From Candidatus Rokuibacteriota bacterium (GTDB taxonomy: Bacteria > Methylomirabilota > Methylomirabilia > Rokubacteriales > CSP1-6): a stretch of DNA of 17,902 bases. The notes under the pieces are model-generated. The model saw nothing but the letters and a program-made list of their open reading frames with translations. It was not told where the DNA came from and ran no database searches. Positions 1-6,296 of the stretch are shown one piece after another. Location of the stretch: the NCBI GenBank assembly GCA_016201575.1, contig JACQCN010000329.1, forward strand, positions 1-17,902, read 5' to 3'. Every line of letters begins with the position of its first letter. Within the stretch, counting starts at the first letter, position 1. The position numbers and the translations under genes were made by a program.

Positions 1-1
1 A

Positions 2-352
2 GGCGCCTACGTCGACATCCTCGCCCACCCGACGGGACGGCTGATCGGCTCCCGGGAGCCCTATGACGTCGACCTCGACGCGGTCTTCGCCGCCGCCCGG
101 GCCCACGGCAAGGCCATCGAGGTCAACTGCTCGCCGGACCGCCTCGACCTGAAGGACTCGCACGCCCGGCGGGCGGGCGAGCTCGGCATTCCCGTCGCCA
201 TCAGCACCGACACCCACTACCTCTCGAACCTCGACAACATCGAGCTGGGCCTGGCCACCGCCCGGCGCGCGTGGATCGGGCCGGCGCAGGTCCTGAACGC
301 CCGGTCCCTCGACGCGCTGCTTGACTGGGCTCGGAGCACGCGCCCGCGATAG
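2..352 (+). CDS. polX: PolX-type PHP domain protein, C-terminal part (5' truncated by window)
   Basis: The frame is open from the window edge and ends at a TAG at 350-352, giving 116 residues. It matches the C-terminal part of the PHP phosphoesterase domain of bacterial PolX, a family X DNA polymerase with a PHP-type 3'-5' exonuclease. Visible PHP metal-site motifs are DILAHPTGR near residues 5-13, EVNCSPDRLDLKD near residues 40-52, and STDTHY near residues 69-74. The His and Asp residues of these motifs normally bind the catalytic metals. The polymerase and helix-hairpin-helix parts would lie upstream, outside the window. A stand-alone PHP hydrolase cannot be excluded because only this end is visible, but the order and spacing of motifs are those of PolX. 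A short GC hairpin follows at 397-413. Confidence 0.85.
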   Translation, partial: GAYVDILAHPTGRLIGSREPYDVDLDAVFAAARAHGKAIEVNCSPDRLDLKDSHARRAGELGIPVAISTDTHYLSNLDNIELGLATARRAWIGPAQVLNARSLDALLDWARSTRPR

Positions 353-396
353 GATCTCGCCTCCCTCCCGGCAGGTTCTTGCTGTCGTTTGACGCA

Positions 397-413
397 GCCC
401 CGGAGACCGGGGC
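397..413 (+). terminator. Possible hairpin terminator or leader stem
   Basis: A perfect 7-bp stem (397-403 with 407-413) closes a 3-nt loop between the end of the PolX gene and the ribosome binding site of the next small gene. No T-run follows, so intrinsic termination is uncertain. The rest of 353-431 shows nothing else recognisable. Confidence 0.3.
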
Positions 414-431
414 GCCGCAGAGGGGGAAGTC

Positions 432-692
432 GTGGACATCCTGGTGTGGATCATCTTCGGGCTCGTGGTGGGCGCCGTCGCGAAGCTGCTGATGCCGGGG
501 CGCGACCCGGCCGGGTTCATCGTCACCATGCTCATCGGCATCGCCGGCGCCCTCTTGGGCGGCTGAATCGGGCGGGCGATCGGGCTCTACAACCCCGGCG
601 AGTCGGCCGGGTTCATCATGGCGGTCATCGGCGCCGTCGTCCTGCTCGCGATCTACCGGGTGACGCTCGGCGGACGTCGAACGGCGTCGTAA
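432..692 (+). pseudogene. GlsB/YeaQ/YmgE-family small membrane protein with in-frame TGA
   Basis: A GTG at 432 preceded by AGGGGG (421-426) opens an 86-codon frame ending in TAA at 690-692. The translation is a glycine-rich protein with two or three membrane spans, typical of the transglycosylase-associated (GlsB/YeaQ/YmgE) family. It starts MDILVWIIFGLVVGAVAKLL and later has a FIMAVIGAVVLLAIYR segment. Codon 45 (564-566) is TGA in the context GALLGG-stop-IGRAIG. The similarity continues in the same frame on both sides, so this is one nonsense change in an otherwise intact gene; TGG to TGA is the simplest path. Neighbouring genes use TGA as a normal stop, so recoding is unlikely. The cellular role of the family is poorly defined, though it is often stress-induced. 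A sequencing error is the main alternative. Confidence 0.8.
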
Positions 693-706
693 GCGCCGCC
701 GCGCTA

Positions 707-735
707 TCCTTGATCGGGGTCGACCCGATCAAGGA
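707..735 (+). promoter_or_regulatory. 12-bp hairpin overlapping the ribosome binding site of the DUF190 gene
   Basis: Positions 707-718 pair perfectly with 724-735 around a 5-nt loop. The 3' arm contains most of the Shine-Dalgarno sequence AAGGAGG (731-737) that serves the ATG at 743. Folded RNA would hide the ribosome binding site. It could equally be a palindromic protein-binding site or a terminator for the upstream gene, but no T-run follows. Confidence 0.5.
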
Positions 736-742
736 GGCGGGC

Positions 743-1084
743 ATGCGGGGCATCGAGGGCGAGCAGGTTCTCCTGCGGATGATCCTGAGCGAGTCGCGGA
801 CCCACGACCACCAGCCCCTCTAGCGGAAGATCGTCGACGTCCTCCGTACCGAGGGGATAGCGGGCGCGACCGTGCTCAAGGGCATCGCCGGATTCGGGCA
901 CGACCGCGACGTCCACACCATCGCGCTCGAGGTCGCGGCGCAGGGACTGCGGGTGGTCGTGGAGGTGGTGGACACGCCGGAGCGGATCGACCGCGTGTTG
1001 CCGAAGCTCGAGGCACTAACTAAGGCGCTCGGCTTGACGATCCCGCACTCGTTGCTGGTCCAGGCGGATCAGGTCATCCGTTGA
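743..1084 (+). pseudogene. DUF190 family protein with in-frame TAG
   Basis: The ATG at 743 follows a strong AAGGAGG at 731-737, and the frame runs 113 codons to TGA at 1082-1084. The product fits DUF190 (COG1993), a PII-like small soluble protein of about 110 residues. Recognisable parts are GIAGATVLKGIAGFG around residues 38-52, then a DVHTIALEV strand and VVVEVVDTPERID. Codon 27 (821-823) is TAG, just after HDHQPL where the family usually has a tyrosine (PLY); TAC to TAG is the simplest change. Homology continues in frame beyond it, so the gene is probably inactive or recently damaged. A GTG at 872 could restart translation but would yield only the C-terminal 70 residues. DUF190 genes are commonly found next to crcB fluoride channel genes, which is relevant to the fluoride operon further right. 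Confidence 0.85.
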
Positions 1085-1198
1085 GAACGACTGCGCTCCT
1101 TGCGGCAGGACGTCAGGGGTGTGCCCCCGCGAATGCACCACAACGGCCCGCAACGCCATACCCTCGGCCGGCGGGAGGAACCGTGATGGGTGTCGCGC

Positions 1199-1226
1199 GG
1201 CCCAGCGCCTGTGGCCCAGCGCCTGT
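1199..1226 (+). repeat. Tandem duplication of 14 bp
   Basis: GGCCCAGCGCCTGT occurs twice without a gap (1199-1212 and 1213-1226). The end of the second copy abuts the -35 box of the promoter that follows. Confidence 0.8.
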
Positions 1227-1254
1227 TGACACTCGCCGGCGGCTGGTGTAGAAG
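1226..1254 (+). promoter_or_regulatory. Sigma70-type promoter of the DsrE-like gene
   Basis: A perfect -35 box TTGACA (1226-1231) is separated by 17 nt from TAGAAG (1249-1254), which matches the -10 consensus at four of six positions. Transcription would start near 1261 and leave a leader of about 100 nt. This supports the ATG at 1364 rather than an in-frame start upstream. The rest of 1085-1363 shows no gene. Confidence 0.6.
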
Positions 1255-1363
1255 ACTCGTCAGCGCCTTCGGGGGACGGAGGGGCGGTCCGCCGATGCAT
1301 GCGTCCCGGTCGCTTTCCCAGCGGTATCCAAACTCTCACGCGAGAAACCTTCAGGAGGCGAAA

Positions 1364-2032
1364 ATGGACGACACGAAACTTCAGGGGAACCGCCGCGATT
1401 TCCTCGGTCTGGCGGCCACGGTTGCGGCGGTGGGCCTTGGCACTATCGTAGCCGACACGGCTGCTGTCGCCGCACCGGACGGCCCGAGCACTGACTTCAC
1501 GCGCTGGCTCGACAGCATTCTCGGCAAGCACCGCCAGCTCTACGACATGCCCGAGGTCAATCAGGGGATGGGGCTCGTCTGGTCGTGGGCGTTCTTCGTG
1601 ACTGGTGCGGAAGCCTACGGCGTACCCGAGAGCGATCTTGGCGTGGTGATGGTCCTGCGCCATAACGCCCTTCCACTGGCGCTCAACGATCCGGTATGGG
1701 CCAAGTACAAGCTGGGTGAGGTGTTCAAGATTGACGACCCGGACACCAAGGCGCCCGCTGTCCGCAACCCCTTCTACCTCAAGCCAGGCGCCCTGCCCGT
1801 GCCGGATGCCGCTCTCCAGAAGCTCATCGCACGGGGCGTGAAGGTCGCCGCGTGCAATCTGGCCATCACCTTCTACAGCGGCATGGTGGCCCAGAAGATG
1901 GGCATGAAGCACGATGATGTGAAAAAAGACTGGACCGACGCGGTGCTGCCCGGGATACAAGTCGTGCCCTCCGGCGTGGTGGCATGTAACGGCGCGGTGT
2001 CGCGCGGCTGCGTGTACGTCTTCGCCGGTTGA
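1364..2032 (+). CDS. Tat-exported DsrE-like protein
   Basis: The start at 1364 has an AGGAGG six bases upstream (1353-1358) and puts a twin-arginine signal at the N-terminus: NRRDFLG at residues 9-15, then a hydrophobic stretch ending near VAAPDG at 36-40. The 222-residue protein is therefore expected in the periplasm, folded before export. The mature part resembles the DsrE/DsrF fold: a VVMVLRHNALPLAL strand-loop at 94-107, GVKVAACN at 158-165 and the closing VVPSGVVA at 200-207. Cysteines at 164, 208 and 216 remain; C164 sits where DsrE-like proteins often carry their sulfur-binding cysteine. DsrE relatives carry or relay sulfur, but the substrate here is unknown. The gene appears to be alone, with its own promoter and GC hairpins after it. 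Family assignment is by pattern only. Confidence 0.7.
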   Translation: MDDTKLQGNRRDFLGLAATVAAVGLGTIVADTAAVAAPDGPSTDFTRWLDSILGKHRQLYDMPEVNQGMGLVWSWAFFVTGAEAYGVPESDLGVVMVLRHNALPLALNDPVWAKYKLGEVFKIDDPDTKAPAVRNPFYLKPGALPVPDAALQKLIARGVKVAACNLAITFYSGMVAQKMGMKHDDVKKDWTDAVLPGIQVVPSGVVACNGAVSRGCVYVFAG

Positions 2033-2070
2033 TCCCGACTCGCCGACGGACTCTTCCTCGGTGTTGCATT

Positions 2071-2098
2071 CGCCCGGCGACCTCGGGGCCGCCGGGCG
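2071..2098 (+). other. GC-rich inverted repeat
   Basis: A perfect 9-bp stem (2071-2079 with 2090-2098) with a 10-nt loop lies 39 nt after the DsrE-like gene. No T-run follows. It is the first of three hairpins in the 212-nt gap 2033-2244. Confidence 0.45.
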
Positions 2099-2116
2099 GG
2101 CTGCGGGGGTGAAAAT

Positions 2117-2144
2117 GAGGGCCCGGGCGACTCTCCGGGCCCTC
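2117..2144 (+). terminator. Probable hairpin terminator after the DsrE-like gene
   Basis: A perfect 10-bp stem (2117-2126 with 2135-2144) encloses an 8-nt loop and is preceded by GAAAA. The T-tract is poor (CCCCGTT follows), so it may be a weak or Rho-assisted terminator. Confidence 0.4.
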
Positions 2145-2188
2145 CCCGTTACAATTGCCGATCGTCGAGCGATGATGGGCCCACGGTG

Positions 2189-2212
2189 GCGGGGCCGCAA
2201 CCCCGGCCCCGC
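2189..2212 (+). other. GC-rich inverted repeat in the leader of the thioredoxin-like gene
   Basis: A 9-bp stem (2189-2197 with 2204-2212) with a 6-nt loop lies about 20 nt before the AGGAGG of the gene at 2245. It could act as an attenuator or leader structure. No clear -10/-35 pair was found in this gap. Confidence 0.35.
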
Positions 2213-2244
2213 TTGGGCAACAGACCTGGATCAGGAGGGGCCGT

Positions 2245-2799
2245 ATGTCGCGCGTTCCGCACGTCGTCCTGCTTCTGTTCGCCGTGCTCCTCGCCCAGCC
2301 CGCCACGGCAGGCTGGAACTACCGCATCGGCGAGCCCGCTCCCGAGTTCCAGCTCGAGGCGCTGGACGGCAACGTCTACCGCTCGACGGACCTCAAGGGG
2401 AAGTGGGTGGTGGTCAGCTTCATGACAACCTGGTGCCCGTTCTGCAACGCGGCCGCCCCGCACTTCGAGAAGCTCAACCAGGAGTACGGCAAGCGTGGCG
2501 TCAGGACGTTCATCGTCGACATCTCGGAACGGTCCGACATCGTCTCGGGCTGGGTCAAGAAGCAGAAGCTCAGCTGTCCGGTTCTGCTCGATGGTACCGG
2601 TGAGGTGACCACCCGCTACGCTCCGCCGCCGGACTTCGTGCCCGACCTCAAGCGCGAAGAAGTCATGATCGCCTCGTTCATGATCATCGACCCCGAAGGG
2701 ACCATTCGCTTTCTCGCGCTCAACGAGGATGTTGCCAGTTTCGACGCCCGGCTGATCAAGCTCCGCGCGAGATTGGACGCACTGCTGCCGGAGCCATAG
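2245..2799 (+). CDS. Secreted thioredoxin-like (TlpA/redoxin) protein
   Basis: The 184-residue protein has a signal peptide (hydrophobic VVLLLFAVLLAQPA near residues 7-20, cleavage likely after ATA) and a thioredoxin fold. APEFQLEALDG at 32-42 and DLKGKWVVVSFMTTWCPFC at 49-67 are typical of the TlpA/ResA/AhpC-TSA group. The active site is C64-P-F-C67, suited to thiol-disulfide exchange in the periplasm. The usual cis-proline before the later strand (normally P-T-T-F) is replaced by IASF, which may alter redox potential or substrate release. AGGAGG upstream supports the ATG. The stop TAG is immediately followed by the ATG of the DsbD-like gene, so the two are co-translated. A cytochrome maturation or methanol-dehydrogenase-related role is possible but not shown. 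Confidence 0.85.
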   Translation: MSRVPHVVLLLFAVLLAQPATAGWNYRIGEPAPEFQLEALDGNVYRSTDLKGKWVVVSFMTTWCPFCNAAAPHFEKLNQEYGKRGVRTFIVDISERSDIVSGWVKKQKLSCPVLLDGTGEVTTRYAPPPDFVPDLKREEVMIASFMIIDPEGTIRFLALNEDVASFDARLIKLRARLDALLPEP

Positions 2800-3282
2800 A
2801 TGTCGAGGCGTCTCGCGGCGCTCGCCGTCTTCGCCGGGCTGGGCGCCGCGCCGGTCGTCGTGCGCGCGGTCGAGGTTGTGACGGTGATACCGCCCGCCGG
2901 CGTCGAGGCGAAGCCCGGAGCGGGTACGCTCGTCGCCCTCCGGGTCGTGGTGAAACCTGGCTACCACGTGCAGGCGAATCCCGTGGAGAACCCGAGCCTG
3001 ATCCCGATCACGCTCAAGATGGACGCGGCGGCCAGCGTATCGGTGGGGGACCCGCTCTACCCCGCCGCCAGGCGTATGCGGCTCCCGGGAGATAATCAGG
3101 ACTTGGTCGTCTACGACGGCACTTTCGCCATCGCCCTTCCCCTCACGGTAGAACCGAACGCCAGGGCCGGCGCAACGGTCATCTTGAAGGGGACGTTGCG
3201 CTACCAGGCCTGTGACGACCGGCACTGCCTGTTGCCGGTCACGCTCCCCGTCGCTCTCGCCGTCACCGTCGGGGCACGGTGA
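2800..3282 (+). CDS. Periplasmic DsbD N-terminal-like domain protein
   Basis: It starts on the base after the previous stop codon. The 160-residue product has a signal peptide (about residues 1-24) and one immunoglobulin-like domain resembling the N-terminal domain of the thiol:disulfide reductase DsbD. Marks are GYHVQANPVENPSLIPITL at 54-72 and the closing RYQACDDRHCLLP at 134-146. The cysteines C138 and C143 correspond to the redox pair that in DsbD takes electrons from the membrane domain and passes them to periplasmic partners. The membrane and C-terminal thioredoxin domains of full DsbD are absent; the neighbouring CPFC thioredoxin may be the partner. The source of electrons is not encoded in the window. 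Confidence 0.75.
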   Translation: MSRRLAALAVFAGLGAAPVVVRAVEVVTVIPPAGVEAKPGAGTLVALRVVVKPGYHVQANPVENPSLIPITLKMDAAASVSVGDPLYPAARRMRLPGDNQDLVVYDGTFAIALPLTVEPNARAGATVILKGTLRYQACDDRHCLLPVTLPVALAVTVGAR

Positions 3283-3304
3283 GCCACATGCGGCTGGATG
3301 TAGC

Positions 3305-5053
3305 GTGAACAGGGCAGAGAACCTCGGGCTGAAGCTGGGTCTCGGTATTGCCGGGCTGCTGTCGCTGGTTCTGACCGCGAGCGGCGTGGCGGCCGCTCCC
3401 GAAGACCAGGTGGCCCACCTCAAGCGTGAGCTGCTGGCGCGGGCGGAGAGCGTGGGACCACCGCCGGAGAAGAACGCCGAAGCGCCACCCCAACCGGTTC
3501 AGACCATCCTGGCGGCCGGAGATTGGGAGTTCAGCCTGGAGTTCGCGAGCAAGATCGGCAACAAGCAAAGCAGGGCCAACGCGCTGGTCGCGCTCGTCGG
3601 CAAGGCAAGCCAGCTGGCGGATCAGAATCAGGCCCGCGTGGCGCTGGGCCGGGTAGTGAACGCGGCCGGCGAAATCGGTGAGGAGGCGGCCAAGGCTCGC
3701 ATTCTGGCCGATTGTGCCGCGGCGGCCGCGAAGCTTGGCGCTGCGGCATCGGGGCGTGACCTGTTCACTCGGGCGCTACAGTCAGCGGGCCGGATTTCCG
3801 ACGACTCGTCGAGGGCGCGCGTCCTGGCCCGCCTCGCCGAGGCCGCGGCCAACCTGGACGATACCGGGCAGGGGCGCGCCTTGCTAGGCCAGGCGTTGAA
3901 TGCGACCGACAGGATCGCTGTCGAGGCCACGAAAGCGCTGGTTCTGACCCGCTTGGCGGCGGCCGCTGCCGAGCTCGGCGACGCACCGCAGGGACGCGGT
4001 CTCCTGGTTCGGGCGCTGCAGGCTGCGGACAAGATGGACGACGACCTGGCGAAGGCTGGCGTCCTCGGTGTGGTGGCCCAGGGAGCCGCGAGGCTCGGCG
4101 ATCCCGGGCAAGGACGGGCAATCCTCGAAAGCATGGTAGGGGCGACGGAACACATCGGCAGCGACCTCGGCAAGGCACGCGTGCTGGCCAGTGTTTCCGG
4201 GGCCGCCGCGGCGCTGGCCGATCCCGCTCAAGGACGTGAGGTGCTGGCGGCGGTCCGCGAGGCGGCGAACAAGATCGGCAGCGACTTCACCAAAGTCAGA
4301 TGGCTGCTGGTCGCGCTGGTCGACGCCGAGGTCAAGCTGGGAGACGCCTCCCAGGGTCGAGATCTGGCGGAGCAGGCACTGCGGACGGTGGACACGGTGA
4401 GTGGGGACTTTGCCAGGGTCCGGATCCTGGAGAGCGTGGCCGGCGCCGGCGCGAAGCTCGGCGATCCTGCCCAGGTGCGGGCGCTGTCGAGCCTCGTGCT
4501 GCAGGAGACAGGCAAGGTCGCCGACACGTCGCTGCGACCGCGAGTGCTGATCATCCTCGCGCAGGCAGCCGGGAAGCTCGGTGATCCCGCGCAGGGGCGG
4601 GCGCTGCTGGCGGGCCTGATACCAGTCGCGGACACGGGCCGCGGCGAAGCGGAGCTCATGGCTCTTCTTCTTGCCGTCGCGGAGAGTGCGGCCAGGCTCG
4701 GTGATCCGGCCCTGGCGCACACCCTGTTGAGCAGAGCGGCGCGGGAAACGTCCGGCATCGCCGCCGAGTCGGCCAGAGCCCGCGCCGAGGTCGCGCTCGC
4801 AGAGACCGCGTTGCAGATCGGTGACGGCGCTCGCGCGGACGCGTCGCTGCGCGCGGTGGCCGCGATGCGGCAACGCTTCGGCGCTCAGGTCCTTGCCGAT
4901 GCGGATCTGCTGCGAGCCGTTGCCGTGGCGGCATCGCTGGACCAGTGGCGATGGGCCACCGCCATGTCCGATACGCTGGGCACCGACGACGCGCAGCTCG
5001 ACGCGTTGTCGCGTATCTTCGCTGCCTGGGCAAGCCGGGCCAGGAGCCGGTGA
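3305..5053 (+). CDS. Secreted protein of about eleven 40-residue helical repeats
   Basis: I chose the GTG at 3305 because it places a signal peptide at the N-terminus (hydrophobic LGLGIAGLLSLVLTASG, cleavage near VAAAPED); the frame is open further upstream only over the 3' end of the previous gene. The mature part, from about residue 91 to 540 of 582, is a series of degenerate 40-residue units of the form ARVLxxLAxAAAxLGDPxQGRxLLxxALxxADKIxxDxxK. The first few begin at residues 91, 131, 171, 211, 251 and 291; a one-residue insertion follows in the unit after. Each looks like a helix pair, so the whole is probably a TPR- or HEAT-like solenoid for protein binding. No catalytic motif is visible. 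It follows the thioredoxin and DsbD-like genes with a 22-nt gap, so one transcript is likely. Function unknown. Confidence 0.75.
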   Translation: MNRAENLGLKLGLGIAGLLSLVLTASGVAAAPEDQVAHLKRELLARAESVGPPPEKNAEAPPQPVQTILAAGDWEFSLEFASKIGNKQSRANALVALVGKASQLADQNQARVALGRVVNAAGEIGEEAAKARILADCAAAAAKLGAAASGRDLFTRALQSAGRISDDSSRARVLARLAEAAANLDDTGQGRALLGQALNATDRIAVEATKALVLTRLAAAAAELGDAPQGRGLLVRALQAADKMDDDLAKAGVLGVVAQGAARLGDPGQGRAILESMVGATEHIGSDLGKARVLASVSGAAAALADPAQGREVLAAVREAANKIGSDFTKVRWLLVALVDAEVKLGDASQGRDLAEQALRTVDTVSGDFARVRILESVAGAGAKLGDPAQVRALSSLVLQETGKVADTSLRPRVLIILAQAAGKLGDPAQGRALLAGLIPVADTGRGEAELMALLLAVAESAARLGDPALAHTLLSRAARETSGIAAESARARAEVALAETALQIGDGARADASLRAVAAMRQRFGAQVLADADLLRAVAVAASLDQWRWATAMSDTLGTDDAQLDALSRIFAAWASRARSR

Positions 5054-5107
5054 GCTCATCGGCCGCCGATCGCGCACCGCCCTGCTCGCAGAACTTCGCG
5101 AGGCCGC

Positions 5108-5552
5108 CATGTTTGCCTTGACGAAGGCCGCCGCGGTGTTCAAGCGCGCCATGCCGGCACCGATGCCGAACGATTGCGGGCCCCAAAGCGGGGGGAACAG
5201 GTGGTCCCCTCTCGGGCCCGTCAGCCCTTGACCATCGCGCCCCGTGACAGACGGCGCACCTGGCGGCGTAGACCGCCTCCCCACGACTCTTGTCCGGCGG
5301 ACCGACGGGGTTGAGCTTCAGGAATCCGCGCCCCGGGAGCTCCCCGCCGACCGGCACGTCCCTGGACAGCCGCCAAATGTAGGCGAGGATCGCCCGCATC
5401 TCCTCGCCGTCGCGCTGCAAGGGCCGGCCGTTCATCGAGCGCTCGAAACAATCGTTGACGCGGTCCTCCAGGAGATTCACTTTCGCGTTCCGGCTCCGGT
5501 ATTCGGGAAAGACGCCCCAGATCCCGACCCACGGCGAGGAATAGGCCTTCCG
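5108..5552 (-). pseudogene. TsdA-like cytochrome c fragment, truncated at both ends and frameshifted
   Basis: On the minus strand, codons from 5552 downwards match the middle and end of a thiosulfate-dehydrogenase-like (TsdA) cytochrome c: [39 protein letters not shown], then one heme site CAVCHG at about 5255-5241. A single extra G in the run 5243-5240 then shifts the frame; the similarity resumes as RDGQGL and continues with FPPLWGPQSFGIGAGM and TAAAFVKANM until about 5108. The N-terminal half with the first heme site (normally C-x-x-C-H before DAGRK) is missing, and so is the natural C-terminus. TsdA is a periplasmic diheme enzyme joining two thiosulfates to tetrathionate. This remnant cannot be functional as read. 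The 54 nt between it and the repeat-protein gene hold nothing recognisable. Confidence 0.8.
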
Positions 5553-5797
5553 GCGGCGCTGCTGAGCGCGATCGCCGTCAGGGACGTCCCGATCGCCACC
5601 TTCATCGGCAGCCGGCCCGCCCACAGCAGCGCGGGGACGATCACGAAGCCGCCCCCGATGCCGAGAAACCCCGTGAGCAGCCCGACCCCGAAACCGACCC
5701 CGAGCATCACGGTGGGCCGGGACTCGCGGCCCCCGACCGGCTCCGACCGCACCGTCCCGATCGCGCCGCCGAAGCCGATGAGCAGAACGCGCTCCAC
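5549..5797 (-). pseudogene. TauE/SafE permease half, possibly behind a CrcB start; fused to the cytochrome fragment
   Basis: A GTG at 5797 with a good AAGGAGGG (5814-5807) opens a frame whose residues 26-83 match the second half of a TauE/SafE (sulfite exporter, DUF81) permease: [19 protein letters not shown], then a [20 protein letters not shown] segment. The similarity stops at about 5549, where a different frame takes up the TsdA-like cytochrome, so the two genes were joined by a deletion. The first 17 residues, [17 protein letters not shown], resemble the start of CrcB fluoride channels (GGxxGxxxR) more than a TauE segment; this is weak because so few residues remain. The first half of TauE is missing. 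The fragment follows the universal stress gene by 76 nt on the same strand, so it is the decayed tail of the fluoride operon. Confidence 0.65.
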
Positions 5798-5873
5798 GGG
5801 GTGAGACCCTCCTTGTGATCGAGCGCATCTTCCGTCCTGCCGAGGCCCGCTCGCTCGGTTCGCGTCGCCATCG

Positions 5874-6296
5874 CTACTTCGCCAGCAGCACGTGGCACGG
5901 CGCCAGCCGCACGATGCTCTGCGCCGTGCTGCCCATGATCCGGCCGAAGATGTTGCTGTGCCCCCGGTAGCCGATGACGAGCAGGTCGAACTTCCCTTCC
6001 TTCGCCGTGGTGACGATCGTCTCGACCTCGTGGCCCTGCCGGATCGTGGTCTCGAGCGCCACCCCGCTCAAGGCCGCCAGGTCCCGGGCCTGCTTGGTGA
6101 GCGTCCGGAAGTACTCGTCGATCTGCTCCTTGGCCGCCTTCACCTCGCTCACCGACGCGGCGTAGTGCGGCAGGTGCTCCTCCACCGAGATGCTGTGCAG
6201 CTCCGCGCCCAGCGCCCGGGACAGCTCGATGCCCTGCCGCAGCGCCTCCCGCGCGCCCTCCGACCCATCGTACGCGACCAGGATGCGTCTATACAT
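5874..6296 (-). CDS. Universal stress protein (UspA family)
   Basis: This is a single-domain, 140-residue UspA protein. It begins [17 protein letters not shown] and ends with the nucleotide-binding signature G109-x2-G112-x9-G122-S123 (GYRGHSN...GRIMGS), followed by [14 protein letters not shown]. That signature is found in the ATP-binding branch of the family. It acts in the cytoplasm and usually supports survival under stress. Its ATG lies inside the end of the antiporter gene (8-nt overlap), so the two are translationally coupled. Usp proteins are commonly encoded next to ion antiporters and can regulate them. Through the shared transcript it should be induced by fluoride via the riboswitch at 8418-8332. 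Confidence 0.93.
   Translation of the reverse strand: MYRRILVAYDGSEGAREALRQGIELSRALGAELHSISVEEHLPHYAASVSEVKAAKEQIDEYFRTLTKQARDLAALSGVALETTIRQGHEVETIVTTAKEGKFDLLVIGYRGHSNIFGRIMGSTAQSIVRLAPCHVLLAK

Noticed and set aside
564..823. UGA or UAG recoding (Trp, Tyr or selenocysteine) in the two small genes
   Set aside because: TGA and TAG both serve as ordinary terminators in the window, the sites are not redox positions, and no selenocysteine-type element was seen. Point lesions are simpler.
1190..1363. An N-terminal extension of the DsrE-like protein by 58 codons
   Set aside because: It would span a consensus promoter and lacks a ribosome binding site, while the internal ATG at 1364 has one and directly starts the Tat signal.
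3690..4830. 120-bp spaced similarity as a DNA tandem repeat or CRISPR-like array
   Set aside because: The periodicity comes from degenerate 40-residue protein repeats in a single reading frame; there are no identical repeats with unique spacers.
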